This document shows positions 24,890-33,524 of a stretch of DNA of 64,000 nucleotides, piece by piece; within the stretch, counting starts at the first letter, position 1; each line of letters begins with the position of its first letter. Both the position numbers and the translations under genes were made by a program. Source of the DNA: SZAS-18 sp038322235 (lineage in GTDB: Bacteria > Verrucomicrobiota > Verrucomicrobiia > Chthoniobacterales > SZAS-18); assembly GCA_038322235.1 (NCBI GenBank), contig JBBQFQ010000002.1:1-64000 (forward strand), read 5' to 3'. The notes below the pieces were generated by a model. That model worked only from the letters and a program-made list of their open reading frames with translations. It did not search any database and was not told where the DNA came from.

Positions 24890-25909
24890 TCATGACGTTG
24901 GATGTCGCTGGCGCCTGGCCGTCGCCGGGAGTCGGCGCGCGGCACGGCGCGCGCGGATCTGGCGCGGCGTGGTGCCCATCTCGCGCACGATCAGCCGGCG
25001 GAGCGCGCCTGGATCCTCGTAAGCGAGATCGCGGGCGATCTCCTCGAAAGGCGTGTCCGTGGTCTCCAGCTGATGCACCGCGCGTTCCACCTTCAGCCGC
25101 TGCACGAGCGCGAGCGGCGGCGAGCCGGTGGACTGCTCGATCCGCCGGGCGAGCGTGCGGGGACCGAGGTGCAGAGCGGCGGCCATCTCGCGGACCGAGA
25201 TGGCTTGGTGGAGACGTCCGCGAATCCAGCGCTCGGCCCGGGCGGAGTCTGGATTCTGCCGCGCGAGATGGTCGACGAAAGCGTAGCGCGTCTGGCTCGT
25301 CCGTTCGTCGAGCAGGAGGTAGCGGGCGCAGCGTCGCGCCAGCTCCGGGCCACCGAATTTCGTCACGAGGCCGAGCATGAGATCCGCCTGAGCCAGCGCG
25401 GCGCCCGCGGTGATGATGCGACCGTCAGCCACCACCATGCGATCCATGTCGAGCGCGATGTCCGGGTAGCGCTCACGAAACGTCCCGGCGAGCCACCAGG
25501 TCGTGGTGGCGGCGCGCCCCGCGAGCAGTCCGGCCTCGGCCAGCACAAACGTGCTGCAGCAGGACGCCGTGAGCACGGCCCCGCGCCGCGCCGCGTTCTG
25601 GAGCCAGCGCAGCACCTGGCGCACGGGGGTCGATTCCAGCCAGGCCTCCAGCCCGGCGCGCTCGGGATAGTTCGCGCCGGGGATGATGATCACGTCGGCC
25701 CGCGCCACCGCGGGGAGCGGGACGGCCGGTCCGATCTCCAGCCCGGAGCCCGTCCGCACGCGACCGCCGCGGGGCGACGTGAGCGCCAGCCGGAAAAGCG
25801 GCGTCGAGCCGCGCCGCACCTGGAGTCGGTTGGCCGCTCCAAGGACGTCGAACGTGAGTCCCAGACTGGCATCAAGTACCCCGGGCAGGGCGAGAATCCA
25901 CGTTCGCAT
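24890..25909 (-). CDS. GlxA-like AraC-family regulator with DJ-1/PfpI domain
   Basis: Protein of 339 residues. The N-terminal DJ-1/PfpI-like domain (about 1-190) has A-D-V-I-I-I-P-G-A and the elbow T-A-S-C-C-S-T-F-V-L-A-E-A-G-L-L. The C-terminal AraC DNA-binding domain (about 225-320) has two helix-turn-helix units, M-A-A-A-L-H-L-G-P-R-T-L-A-R-R and I-A-R-D-L-A-Y-E-D-P-G-A-L-R-R. Such regulators usually activate catabolic genes for small nitrogenous ligands. It is divergent from the HD-domain gene, which may be a target. The ATG at 25909 is chosen over an upstream, low-similarity extension. Confidence 0.85.
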   Translation of the reverse strand: MRTWILALPGVLDASLGLTFDVLGAANRLQVRRGSTPLFRLALTSPRGGRVRTGSGLEIGPAVPLPAVARADVIIIPGANYPERAGLEAWLESTPVRQVLRWLQNAARRGAVLTASCCSTFVLAEAGLLAGRAATTTWWLAGTFRERYPDIALDMDRMVVADGRIITAGAALAQADLMLGLVTKFGGPELARRCARYLLLDERTSQTRYAFVDHLARQNPDSARAERWIRGRLHQAISVREMAAALHLGPRTLARRIEQSTGSPPLALVQRLKVERAVHQLETTDTPFEEIARDLAYEDPGALRRLIVREMGTTPRQIRARRAARRLPATARRQRHPTS

Positions 25910-26030
25910 GGCAAATACGGCCGGAAAATTGTCGTTTTTGACTCTGATGCAAGCACCCATTGCCGGCCAGCGTGGGCGCATGAACGTCGGAACTCTGGCC
26001 TGGGCACGGGAACGCGGGGGTAGGTTACGT

Positions 26031-26726
26031 ATGATCGAGCGATTCGCCCTGGCCGCGCAGGGCGTGGCGCTGCGACTGCGCCGCTGGACCGGCGGGCGCG
26101 GGCGTCGCGGCGATTTCGACGAGCGCATTCTCGACGAAATTCGCCTGCCGGTCTCGCCCTTCGGTCGGGAGGTGCGGGAACGGGCAGAGGCTGTGCTGCC
26201 CGGCTGGTTGCTGCAGCATTCGCTCCGCGCCTACGTCTGGGGCAGCTTGTTGGCGCGGGTAGAAGGCGTCACGTGCGATGCCGAGTTGTTCTTCGCCGGT
26301 TGCGCCTTGCATGACCTCGGGCTGTGCCCGGAATGCGCGAATCCGGCGGAGGTCTGCTTCGGGCTGCGGGGAGCGGAGGCGGCGATCGAGATCGTGCGCA
26401 CCTCCGGAGGATCGGCCGCGCAGGCCGCCCTGGTCGGCGATGCCATCGCCCTGCACCTGAATGTGCGGGTGGGCTTGCAGCACGGGCCGGAGGCGCACTT
26501 TCTGCACGCCGGCACGGCGCTCGATGTCATCGGCGCGCGGGCGTCGGCTCTTCCCCCGGGCGTTCGGGCCGAGGTGGTGCGCCGGCATCCGCGGCAGGAG
26601 ATGAAGCGGGAATTTTGCCAGGTTCTCCGGCGCGAAGCCGGCCAGGCGCCGGACACCCGCATGGGCTTCTACGTGGGAAGCCTCGGCTTCCTCGAGCGCC
26701 TCGCCGCGGCGCCATTTCCCGAATGA
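26031..26726 (+). CDS. HD-domain phosphohydrolase-like protein
   Basis: Protein of 231 residues with H63 in L-L-Q-H-S-L-R-A-Y, the paired H94-D95 in C-A-L-H-D-L-G-L, and a further H in I-A-L-H-L-N-V near 145. This is the metal-binding set of HD hydrolases and resembles cyanamide hydratase-type HD proteins. The substrate is unknown. ATG 26031 follows a purine-rich G-G-G-G-G-T-A-G-G stretch; ATG 25980 is an alternative that adds 17 residues. It forms a unit with the MBL hydrolase gene 7 bp downstream. Confidence 0.72.
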   Translation: MIERFALAAQGVALRLRRWTGGRGRRGDFDERILDEIRLPVSPFGREVRERAEAVLPGWLLQHSLRAYVWGSLLARVEGVTCDAELFFAGCALHDLGLCPECANPAEVCFGLRGAEAAIEIVRTSGGSAAQAALVGDAIALHLNVRVGLQHGPEAHFLHAGTALDVIGARASALPPGVRAEVVRRHPRQEMKREFCQVLRREAGQAPDTRMGFYVGSLGFLERLAAAPFPE

Positions 26727-26733
26727 AACCCAC

Positions 26734-27432
26734 ATGACTCCCACTCGCATCCTCCCCATCCCCGTGCTGCGTGCCGGGTTATTGCAGTGCCATCTCTTGA
26801 TCGGCGATCGCCCCATCCTCGTCGACACCGGCGTGCCGGGCCGCGCCGATCGCGTTCTCCGGGGCCTGGCCGCGTGGGGTGTGTCGCCGCGCGATCTCGC
26901 CCTGATCATCCTGACCCACGGGCACATGGACCACATGGGCAACGCCGCGAAACTGCGCTTGCTCAGCGGCGCCCCTGTCGTGATTCATCGGGCCGATGCG
27001 CCCGCCCTCCGAACCGGACGCAGCGACGATCTCCAGCCGACCGGATGGGTGGGCCGTCTGCTGCTCCGCACCCGCATTCCGCAACGACCGACCCGACCGT
27101 GCGAGCCTGATCTCGTCGTCGATGGAGCGCGCTCGCTCGCGGACTTCGGCGTCGACGGGGAAATCATCCCCACGCCCGGGCACACGCCGGGATCGCTCTC
27201 CGTGCGCCTGTCGGGCGGGGACGTGCTGTCGGGTGATTTGCTCGCCACCGGGTGGATGACCGGCCACCCCGGCGCCAAACCGGATCGACCGCCTTTCGAG
27301 CACGATGCGGCCGCCGTGCACACGAGTCTGCGCAGATTGCTCGCCGGCGGCGCCACGGTTTTTCATCCGGCGCACGGCCGCGCCTTCAGCGCGAAGGCGG
27401 TGGAAGCGTTCCTCGCTCGAACGCGCGCCTAG
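26734..27432 (+). CDS. MBL-fold metallo-hydrolase
   Basis: Protein of 232 residues with the metallo-beta-lactamase signature T-H-G-H-M-D-H at 61-67 (H62, H64, D66, H67), an L-V-D-T-G strand at 29-33, P-G-H-T-P-G-S near 149, and H-P-A-H-G-R near the C-terminus. The spacing fits the glyoxalase II/lactonase-type hydrolases. The substrate is unknown. It is co-transcribed with the HD-domain gene just upstream and convergent with the NADH dehydrogenase gene. Confidence 0.82.
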   Translation: MTPTRILPIPVLRAGLLQCHLLIGDRPILVDTGVPGRADRVLRGLAAWGVSPRDLALIILTHGHMDHMGNAAKLRLLSGAPVVIHRADAPALRTGRSDDLQPTGWVGRLLLRTRIPQRPTRPCEPDLVVDGARSLADFGVDGEIIPTPGHTPGSLSVRLSGGDVLSGDLLATGWMTGHPGAKPDRPPFEHDAAAVHTSLRRLLAGGATVFHPAHGRAFSAKAVEAFLARTRA

Positions 27433-27483
27433 TGCTCCGCCCGGGCAACGCCCAGGCGCGGAAAGAGCGAAAGCGCGCGCCCC

Positions 27484-28806
27484 TTATCCAAGCCCCTCCG
27501 GATCCGGTCCGAGCTTCCACGGGTCGGTGCGGGGCTCGAGGATAAGGCGGGAGCCGCGCTGGTTCGTGAAGTAGCTCCAAAGCCAGTTTGCGCCGACGGT
27601 GAGCTGATTCTCGAAACTCGACAGGAACGTGAGGTGCACGAAGCCCCAGGCAAGCCACGCGAGATAGCCGCTCATCCGGAGCCGGCCCATCTCGAGCACG
27701 GCAAAGTTCCGACCGACCACGGCCATGCTTCCTTTGTTGAAATAGGCAAAAGGAGGCGGCGGAACGTCTCCCTGCACGCGCCGTTTGATCACGTCCGCAA
27801 CGTAGGCGCCCTGCTGCAACGCCGGCTGCGCCAGTCCGGGGAGCGGCTCGCCGCTCGCCGTCATGAAGCAGGCGGTGTCTCCGATGACGAACACGCCATC
27901 GAGCCCGGGAACACTGCAGTCCGAGGCCACTTTTACGCGTCCGCCTTTGTCCGCTTCGACCCCGAGCCAGCGCGCCGCGGGGGACGGCTGGACGCCAGCA
28001 GCCCAGACCACGGAACGGCTGGCGATCCGCTCGCCGCCAACCATCACGCCGAAGTCGTCAACCGCTTCCACCTTCGCGCCGAGCCGGATTTCGACGCCCA
28101 GTTCCTCGAGGCGCCGATGGGCCGCCGCCGAGAGGGATTCGTGAAAACTCGGGAGAATGCGCGGGCCGGATTGAATGAGGATGATGCGCGCCTTTTGGGG
28201 GTCGATCCGCCGGAAGTCCCGCCGGAGCGAGTAACGGCGCAGCTCGGCAATCGCTCCCGCCAGCTCCACCCCCGTCGGTCCGCCACCCACGATCACAAAG
28301 GTCAGGAGGTCCTGGTGCTGTGAGGGGTCGATCTCCACTTCCGCCCGCTCGAAAGCCGCGAGGACGTGGTTGCGCACCGCCGTCGCGTCCGCCAGTGACT
28401 TCAACCCCGGCGCGGATTTTGCGAATTCGTCCTTCCCGAAGTAGCTGTGGCGCGCGCCCGTCGCGAGAATCAGGTAGTCGTACTTCAGCGGAACGTTCGG
28501 CCGTTCGAGGTGGGTGATGACGACGGTCTTGGCCGCGGGGTCCACCCCGGTGACCTCGGCGATGCCGGTCCGGACATTGGGACAATGGCTGAGCAGCTGC
28601 CGAATCGGAGCCGCGATGTCGCCCGGCGTGAGCATGGCCGTCGCGACCTGATAGAGCAGCGGCTGAAAAAGGTGATGGTTCGTGCGGTCGACCAGGGTGA
28701 CGCGGACCGGCAGGCCGCCGAGGTTCTTCGCGGCGGAGAGTCCCCCGAATCCACCGCCGACGATCACGACATGCGGGAGGCTTACAGGAGCTGGTTCGGA
28801 TGCCAT
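27484..28806 (-). CDS. ndh: Type II NADH:quinone oxidoreductase (NDH-2)
   Basis: Flavoprotein of 440 residues with the FAD-binding G-G-G-F-G-G at 17-22, the NAD-binding V-I-V-G-G-G-P-T-G-V-E-L-A-G near 172-185, the quinone-site motif A-Q-P-A-L-Q-Q-G-A-Y-V-A, and a C-terminal membrane-associating region rich in W, L and F. It passes electrons from NADH to quinones without proton pumping. ATG 28806 gives the family N-terminus; the upstream extension is low-complexity. A tandem 7-bp repeat occupies the leader just upstream of the ribosome-binding GAGGGG. Confidence 0.88.
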   Translation of the reverse strand: MASEPAPVSLPHVVIVGGGFGGLSAAKNLGGLPVRVTLVDRTNHHLFQPLLYQVATAMLTPGDIAAPIRQLLSHCPNVRTGIAEVTGVDPAAKTVVITHLERPNVPLKYDYLILATGARHSYFGKDEFAKSAPGLKSLADATAVRNHVLAAFERAEVEIDPSQHQDLLTFVIVGGGPTGVELAGAIAELRRYSLRRDFRRIDPQKARIILIQSGPRILPSFHESLSAAAHRRLEELGVEIRLGAKVEAVDDFGVMVGGERIASRSVVWAAGVQPSPAARWLGVEADKGGRVKVASDCSVPGLDGVFVIGDTACFMTASGEPLPGLAQPALQQGAYVADVIKRRVQGDVPPPPFAYFNKGSMAVVGRNFAVLEMGRLRMSGYLAWLAWGFVHLTFLSSFENQLTVGANWLWSYFTNQRGSRLILEPRTDPWKLGPDPEGLG

Positions 28807-28820
28807 GGCCCCTCGTTTCG

Positions 28821-28849
28821 CTCGAAAACTCGAAACTCGAAACTCGAAA
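28821..28849. repeat. Tandem 7-bp repeat (CTCGAAA) in the ndh leader
   Basis: CTCGAAAA is followed by three exact CTCGAAA units, and then a degenerate TTCGAA. In the ndh transcript (minus strand) the repeat reads TTTCGAG and ends about 15 bp before the start codon, next to the GAGGGG ribosome-binding sequence. Slipped-strand copy-number change here would alter the leader, not the reading frame. A similar A/C/T-rich heptamer repeat lies upstream of the MoaD-like gene at 35963. Confidence 0.7.
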
Positions 28850-29162
28850 TTCGAAGAACGTGCGAGTCTCGCTCCAGCGAGTCTCAGACAACCTGACCCG
28901 CAGGGAGGAATCCTCGGAAGATGGAGTGAACGAGGAAAGGCGATGATCCTCAGGCCAACGGCCTGTTGCAAGCCAGCCCAAGGAAAGCGAGGCACGAGCG
29001 CCGCCCTGGCAGACTCGCTCTGCCCTAGGCTGGCCTGACTGCGGGCCTTTGGCCCTCGGCGCGTGATGGCGAATCGTGCCGCTGCGGCTCAGCCCGTTTC
29101 CCGCCGCGTCAGGAGGTCTGAGGCTCGCCTCAGTGACTTCGAATTTCCGGCTCCCCCGGACT
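28850..29162. other. Gene-free intergenic region with several short hairpins
   Basis: About 310 bp between the helicase stop and the ndh leader contain no supportable gene. Short perfect inverted repeats are visible: CAGGCC/GGCCTG at 28951-28965, GGGCC/GGCCC at 29043-29055, and CTGAGGC/GCCTCAG at 29118-29133. CGAGTCTC also occurs twice near 28862-28886. The hairpins lack T-runs. They may be repetitive intergenic elements; the helicase is transcribed away from this region, so one could terminate it. Confidence 0.45.
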
Positions 29163-31178
29163 CTACCAGGACCGGTCGATCTCCCACCGCTCGAAAACGG
29201 CTTCGGGCAGTTCGGAGAGGAAGCGGCTCGGGCGCTGAAACATGTCACCGTAGCCGGCGGTCAGGCGCATATTTGGATACGTGAGATAAAGATCATCACA
29301 CGCGCGGGTCACGGCGACGTAGAAGAGTCTGCGCTCCTCCTCGACGCCGTCGCTCGTATCGACCGAGCGATGGCTCGGGAACGCGCCTTCGGTGAGCCCG
29401 ATGACAAACACGGCCTTCCACTCGAGGCCCTTGGCCTGGTGGACGCTGGAAAGTGTCACGCGCTCCGGATCGCGTTCCTGCTCGTCGGTGACCTCAGCCG
29501 CCTGATCGAGCGAGGTGACGAGCGCGAGCTGAGCCAGGAATTCCGCGGGGTCGTCGTATTGCCGGGCGTAGTTTGCCAGCACGTTCAGATCCTCCCGGCG
29601 GGCTTCGTAGTTCGTGAACTTCGTTTTCGCGTAGTCGTCATACACCGCCTCGATCACCGCCTCGATCGCCTGCCCCGGCGGGATCGCGCGGCCCTGGGGC
29701 GCGATTTCGTCGAGCGTGTGGAGGAGCTGCGTCCAGCCTTTCTGACTTTTCGAGCCGACCTTCGCGGCGCCGAAGGCCTCGTGATACGAAACGGTGAGGC
29801 GCTCGTGCCGGGCGAGTTCCTCCTCGAAGAGGCGCCAGAGTTTGTCCGCCGCCGCGCCGCCGATTCCGGGAAGCAGCCGAACGATGCGCTTGAAGGCGAC
29901 CTCATCGCGCGGATTGACCGCGAACTTCAGGAACGAGGCGACGTCCTTCACGTGCGCCTGCTCGAAGAAACGCAGTCCGCTCGTGATGGAGAATGGCACG
30001 CCGTGGCGGGTGAGCTCGAGCTGCAGCTCCATGGAATGAAAATGGGCGCGGTAGAGCACCGCGATTTCACTCAGCTCGACGCCTTCATCCCGCAATTCAA
30101 GAATCCGCTGGGTAACGAACAGAGCCTGCTGGTTGCCATCGTTGAGTTCGACGACCGCAGGTTTCACCGCCCGCGGCGCCCGGGCCGGCTGGAGGTGCTT
30201 TTCGAACTGCTGGGTGTTGTGCCCGATCGTTCCATTGGCGAGGAGCAGAATCTCCGGCGTGCTCCGGTAGTTCGTCTCGATGCGGTAGGTCTGCGCGCCG
30301 GGGTAACGTTTGGGAAATTCGAGGATGTTCGCCACGTCGGCCCCGCGCCACGAGTAGATCGCCTGCGCGTCATCCCCCACCACCATGATATTCCGATGGG
30401 TCTTCGCGAGGAGATCGATGAACTCCGCCTGCAGCCGGTTCGTGTCCTGATACTCGTCGACGAGGACGAACTGAAACTGACGCCGGTAGAGCTCCCCCGC
30501 CCCGCCCTCCTCGCGGAGCAGGCGCACGCATTTCTCGAGGAGGTCGTCGAAATCGAGTGAGTTCGTCGCGCGTTTGCGCAGCTCGTATTGCGAGCGCAGG
30601 CCGGCGATCTCGGCGGTAAGCGGAAGGAAGTATTCGTACTTTGTTTCGAGCGTCGCTTCGATCGAGCGACCCGTGTTGACGGCGAACGAGAAGATGTCGC
30701 CCAGCACCTCGGCTTTGGGATAGCGCTTGTCCTTTGGATCGAGCCCGGAGGCGCTGAAGACCGTCTTGAGCAGATCCTCCTGGTCCTCGCGGTCCATGAT
30801 GCTGAATCCCGGCCGGAATCCGGCTGCCTCCGCGTGGCGGCGGAGGATGCGATTGCCGATGGAGTGAAACGTCCCGCTCCAGATGCCTTGAGAGGCCTCC
30901 GGGAGGAGATTCGTCACGCGCTCGATCATTTCGCGCGCGGCTTTGTTCGTAAAGGTGAGCAGGAGGATGTGCTGCGGGGCGATGCCGTTTTCGAGCAGAT
31001 ACGCGACGCGATAGGTGAGCGTGCGCGTCTTGCCCGAGCCCGCGCCGGCGATGACGAGCGCCGGTCCCGGCGGCGCCTGCACGGCGGCGACTTGCTGCGG
31101 GTTGAGCGCCGCCGCGTAGTCGATGCGCGGAGGGACGTTGACCCCAGCAGGTTTCCTGAGCGTGTAGGTGCGGGCCAT
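29163..31178 (-). CDS. UvrD/PcrA-like superfamily 1 DNA helicase
   Basis: Protein of 671 residues with all main SF1A motifs. These are the Q motif L-N-P-Q-Q (26-30), Walker A A-G-A-G-S-G-K-T (44-51), G-T-F-H-S-I-G, Walker B V-D-E-Y-Q-D-T-N, G-D-D-A-Q-A-I-Y-S-W-R-G-A-D, N-Y-R-S-T, S-S-V-H-Q-A-K-G-L-E-W and L-F-Y-V-A-V-T-R-A. It is a 3'-5' helicase for repair and replication-conflict resolution. It is shorter than UvrD of about 720 residues because it lacks the extended C-terminal RNA polymerase-binding tail. It is divergent from the protease-like gene across about 100 bp. Confidence 0.9.
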   Translation of the reverse strand: MARTYTLRKPAGVNVPPRIDYAAALNPQQVAAVQAPPGPALVIAGAGSGKTRTLTYRVAYLLENGIAPQHILLLTFTNKAAREMIERVTNLLPEASQGIWSGTFHSIGNRILRRHAEAAGFRPGFSIMDREDQEDLLKTVFSASGLDPKDKRYPKAEVLGDIFSFAVNTGRSIEATLETKYEYFLPLTAEIAGLRSQYELRKRATNSLDFDDLLEKCVRLLREEGGAGELYRRQFQFVLVDEYQDTNRLQAEFIDLLAKTHRNIMVVGDDAQAIYSWRGADVANILEFPKRYPGAQTYRIETNYRSTPEILLLANGTIGHNTQQFEKHLQPARAPRAVKPAVVELNDGNQQALFVTQRILELRDEGVELSEIAVLYRAHFHSMELQLELTRHGVPFSITSGLRFFEQAHVKDVASFLKFAVNPRDEVAFKRIVRLLPGIGGAAADKLWRLFEEELARHERLTVSYHEAFGAAKVGSKSQKGWTQLLHTLDEIAPQGRAIPPGQAIEAVIEAVYDDYAKTKFTNYEARREDLNVLANYARQYDDPAEFLAQLALVTSLDQAAEVTDEQERDPERVTLSSVHQAKGLEWKAVFVIGLTEGAFPSHRSVDTSDGVEEERRLFYVAVTRACDDLYLTYPNMRLTAGYGDMFQRPSRFLSELPEAVFERWEIDRSW

Positions 31179-31280
31179 GCGAGCCCGCGAATGGAGCGCG
31201 GAACGGCGCGGAAGTCCAAGCTGGGGCGGATCCGAAGATGAGGCTTGCAGGCCTTCGCCAAGTTGATATCAGCCGCGGAG

Positions 31281-32315
31281 ATGAAACGAACCACCGGTCT
31301 CTCACGCCTGCTTCTCTCCTCCGCATGCGCCCTTGTGATCGGCATTTCTGGCGCGAGTGCCGCGCCCAAGGCCGTAACGCTCGCGCGCGTAATGCAGGAA
31401 AAGGGCTATGTCGTTGTTCCGCTGAAGCGGCAACGCAATCACGCGGTCGCGCGTTGCTATCTCAACGGGAGCCCCATGGACTTTGTCGTGGACACGGGAG
31501 CCTCCGGCACCACGGTGGAACGGAATCTCGCGTACAAGGCGGGCACGGTGACCCTGACGAAAGAGAAGGAGGCATCGTACGGCGCGCTGGGTAAACTGAG
31601 CAAGTCGGTCTACAACAGCGAGATCGCGAGTTTCAAAGTGGGGGACTTTGACGGAGGAAAGACTCCGGTGGGATTCCTCGACATGGCGACCCCGTCTCAG
31701 GCGCGCTCGACGGGAGCCCAAACGGGCAATCAATCGATCGACGGCCTGCTTGGCATCGACTTCCTGTATCGCCACCGAGCGGTCATCGACTGCTTCCAGT
31801 TGAATCTTTTCCTCGCCGCCGGGGCCGCGAGAGCGGCTTCTGGCGCTCTGGCTTCCGGACTCCGCGCGGGCGGCTACACGGAGATTCCCCTCCGCGTTTC
31901 CGGCGGTTCGGTGGTCGTTCCCGTGACCATCAAAGGAAAGAGCGGCTATCTCGTCCTGGATACCGGCGCGCCGAATACGCTCCTCACCAATCGGATCGTG
32001 CAGGCCGCGGGTCTGAAGCGCGCGGGTGGAGCGGGCGGCATGCGGGACGTCGGTGGTTCCGTGACGGGACTGCTCCAGACTCAGGTCGAAGACATGAAGA
32101 TCGGCGGTTTCGCCGTGCCGAACCAATGGGTCGCGGCGACGAACCCCGGCTTTGGGAGAGACGACGTGAGAATGGGCGGCTCCGACGTGAACTTTGGCTA
32201 TCTCGGCCAGGACATCCTCGCGTATTACGTCGGAATCATCGATTGCGGGGCGCTCAAGCTCTACCTGCGGCTGGACCCGGTCGTCGAAGCGGAACGGAAG
32301 CGGCGGGGGCAGTGA
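31281..32315 (+). CDS. Exported two-lobed retropepsin-like aspartic protease
   Basis: Protein of 344 residues with a signal peptide (hydrophobic 9-24, A-S-A before residue 29). It has two tandem aspartyl protease lobes. The first has D71-T-G-A-S-G-T and a later L-L-G-I-D-F-L (156-162). The second has D227-T-G-A-P-N-T and Y-L-G-Q-D-I-L near 318. Each lobe therefore carries the DTG catalytic motif and the following hydrophobic-Gly motif. Retropepsin-like proteins usually dimerise; here both half-sites lie on one chain, as in pepsins. ATG 31281 is preferred to the upstream TTG because it places the signal peptide at the N-terminus. Confidence 0.78.
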   Translation: MKRTTGLSRLLLSSACALVIGISGASAAPKAVTLARVMQEKGYVVVPLKRQRNHAVARCYLNGSPMDFVVDTGASGTTVERNLAYKAGTVTLTKEKEASYGALGKLSKSVYNSEIASFKVGDFDGGKTPVGFLDMATPSQARSTGAQTGNQSIDGLLGIDFLYRHRAVIDCFQLNLFLAAGAARAASGALASGLRAGGYTEIPLRVSGGSVVVPVTIKGKSGYLVLDTGAPNTLLTNRIVQAAGLKRAGGAGGMRDVGGSVTGLLQTQVEDMKIGGFAVPNQWVAATNPGFGRDDVRMGGSDVNFGYLGQDILAYYVGIIDCGALKLYLRLDPVVEAERKRRGQ

Positions 32316-32320
32316 TGTTT

Positions 32321-32394
32321 TGCATCGAGCGGGGGTCGAACCCACAACCTTCGGCTTCGGAGGCCGACGCTCTATCCAATTGAGCTACCGATGC
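32321..32394 (-). tRNA. tRNA-Arg (anticodon CCG)
   Basis: The minus strand folds into a full cloverleaf of 74 nt. The acceptor stem is GCATCGG with TCGATGC (one G-U), the D arm is GCTC...GAGC, the anticodon loop CTCCGAA has anticodon CCG, and the T arm GTGGG-TTCGACC-CCCGC follows, with discriminator A. CCA is not encoded. It decodes CGG, a common codon in this GC-rich genome. Its 3' end lies only 5 bp from the stop codon of the convergent protease gene. Confidence 0.93.
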
Positions 32395-32403
32395 GTTTCC
32401 GGG

Positions 32404-32432
32404 AATAAACGAAGGAGAAGGCGCGTGCGCAA
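32404..32432 (-). promoter_or_regulatory. Candidate sigma70-type promoter of tRNA-Arg
   Basis: On the minus strand TTGCGC (32432-32427) and TTTATT (32409-32404) are separated by 17 bp, and the tRNA 5' end lies 9 bp further on. Both hexamers are close to the sigma70 consensus in an otherwise GC-rich stretch. This is a match by eye. Confidence 0.4.
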
Positions 32433-32590
32433 CCGATTTTGCGCCGCGTTCGCCCCCAGCGAAAAAGCGTTGACTCCCGGCCGTCTCTGCCTGCACGTTT
32501 CGGAGTCTGGCACGTTCTCGCGCAGGTGGTTTTGCGGCAGGATCCGCATTTTTCCGCCGGCTGCGGCACCGCGCCCAACGTGCTCCCCCA

Positions 32591-33502
32591 ATGTCTGCCC
32601 CGCAATCTGCCCCCGTCGTCGCTCCCCCACCCGCGAAACCCGCCCCATCGTCGTCCGTCCAACCGGCCAAGCCTTCATCCTCGGCCCGCATGGCTTGGCG
32701 CGTGTTTGAGGCAAGTATCGTGATCGTGGCCTTCCTCGGACTTTGGGAGGCCGCCTCCGTCTTTGGCTGGGTGAAACCCCAGATCCTGCCGGCCCCGCAC
32801 GTGGTGTTCCTCAAGCTCCTCGAATGCCTGAAACCGGAGGCGGTGTTCGACGCGGCCAAGACGAACCGATTCCAGTGGTTCTTTTCCGGCGAACTTATCC
32901 ACGACTCCATTTCTTCCCTCAGCCGCGTCTTCATCGGGTTTTTTATCGGCGCCGGTCTCGCGCTCCCGCTGGGACTCGCCATGGGCGCGAGTGAGCAGGT
33001 TTTCAAGCTCTTCAACCCGATCATCCAGATCCTCCGCCCGATCCCTCCGATCGCATACATCCCGCTCTCGATCCTGTGGTTCGGTCTGGGGAATCCTCCC
33101 GCGTATTTTCTGATCGCGCTCGGAGCGTTCTTCCCGGTCCTGATCAACACCATCGCCGGCGTGCGGAACGTCGACGGCATCTTCATCCGCGCCGCCCGCA
33201 ACCTCGGCGCCAGCCGCATGACGATGTTCGTCCGCGTGATCGTGCCGGCGGCGATGCCCTACATCCTCACGGGCATCAAGATCGGCATCGGCGTGGCCTT
33301 CATCGTGGTGATCGTCGCGGAAATGATCGCCGTGAACAACGGCCTTGGGTATCGGATCACGGAGGCGCGCGAGTTCTTCTGGAGCGATAAGATCATCGTC
33401 GGAATGATCACGATCGGCGTGCTCGGCCTGATCATTGACCTGCTCATCTCGAAGCTGAACAACCATCTCCTCCGCTGGCATCGCGGGATGGAGCAGAACT
33501 GA
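32591..33502 (+). CDS. ABC transporter permease (NitT/TauT/SsuC type)
   Basis: Inner-membrane permease of 303 residues with about six helices and the cytoplasmic coupling loop E-A-A-form R-N-L-G-A-S-R-M-T-M-F near 200. The N-terminal ~33 residues are rich in Pro, Ala and Ser. The family imports nitrate, sulfonates, taurine or thiamine precursors. The ATPase gene follows after 22 bp, but no periplasmic binding protein lies nearby, so the substrate is open. Confidence 0.82.
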   Translation: MSAPQSAPVVAPPPAKPAPSSSVQPAKPSSSARMAWRVFEASIVIVAFLGLWEAASVFGWVKPQILPAPHVVFLKLLECLKPEAVFDAAKTNRFQWFFSGELIHDSISSLSRVFIGFFIGAGLALPLGLAMGASEQVFKLFNPIIQILRPIPPIAYIPLSILWFGLGNPPAYFLIALGAFFPVLINTIAGVRNVDGIFIRAARNLGASRMTMFVRVIVPAAMPYILTGIKIGIGVAFIVVIVAEMIAVNNGLGYRITEAREFFWSDKIIVGMITIGVLGLIIDLLISKLNNHLLRWHRGMEQN

Positions 33503-33524
33503 CTCGGACCGACTTCCCCTCCTC

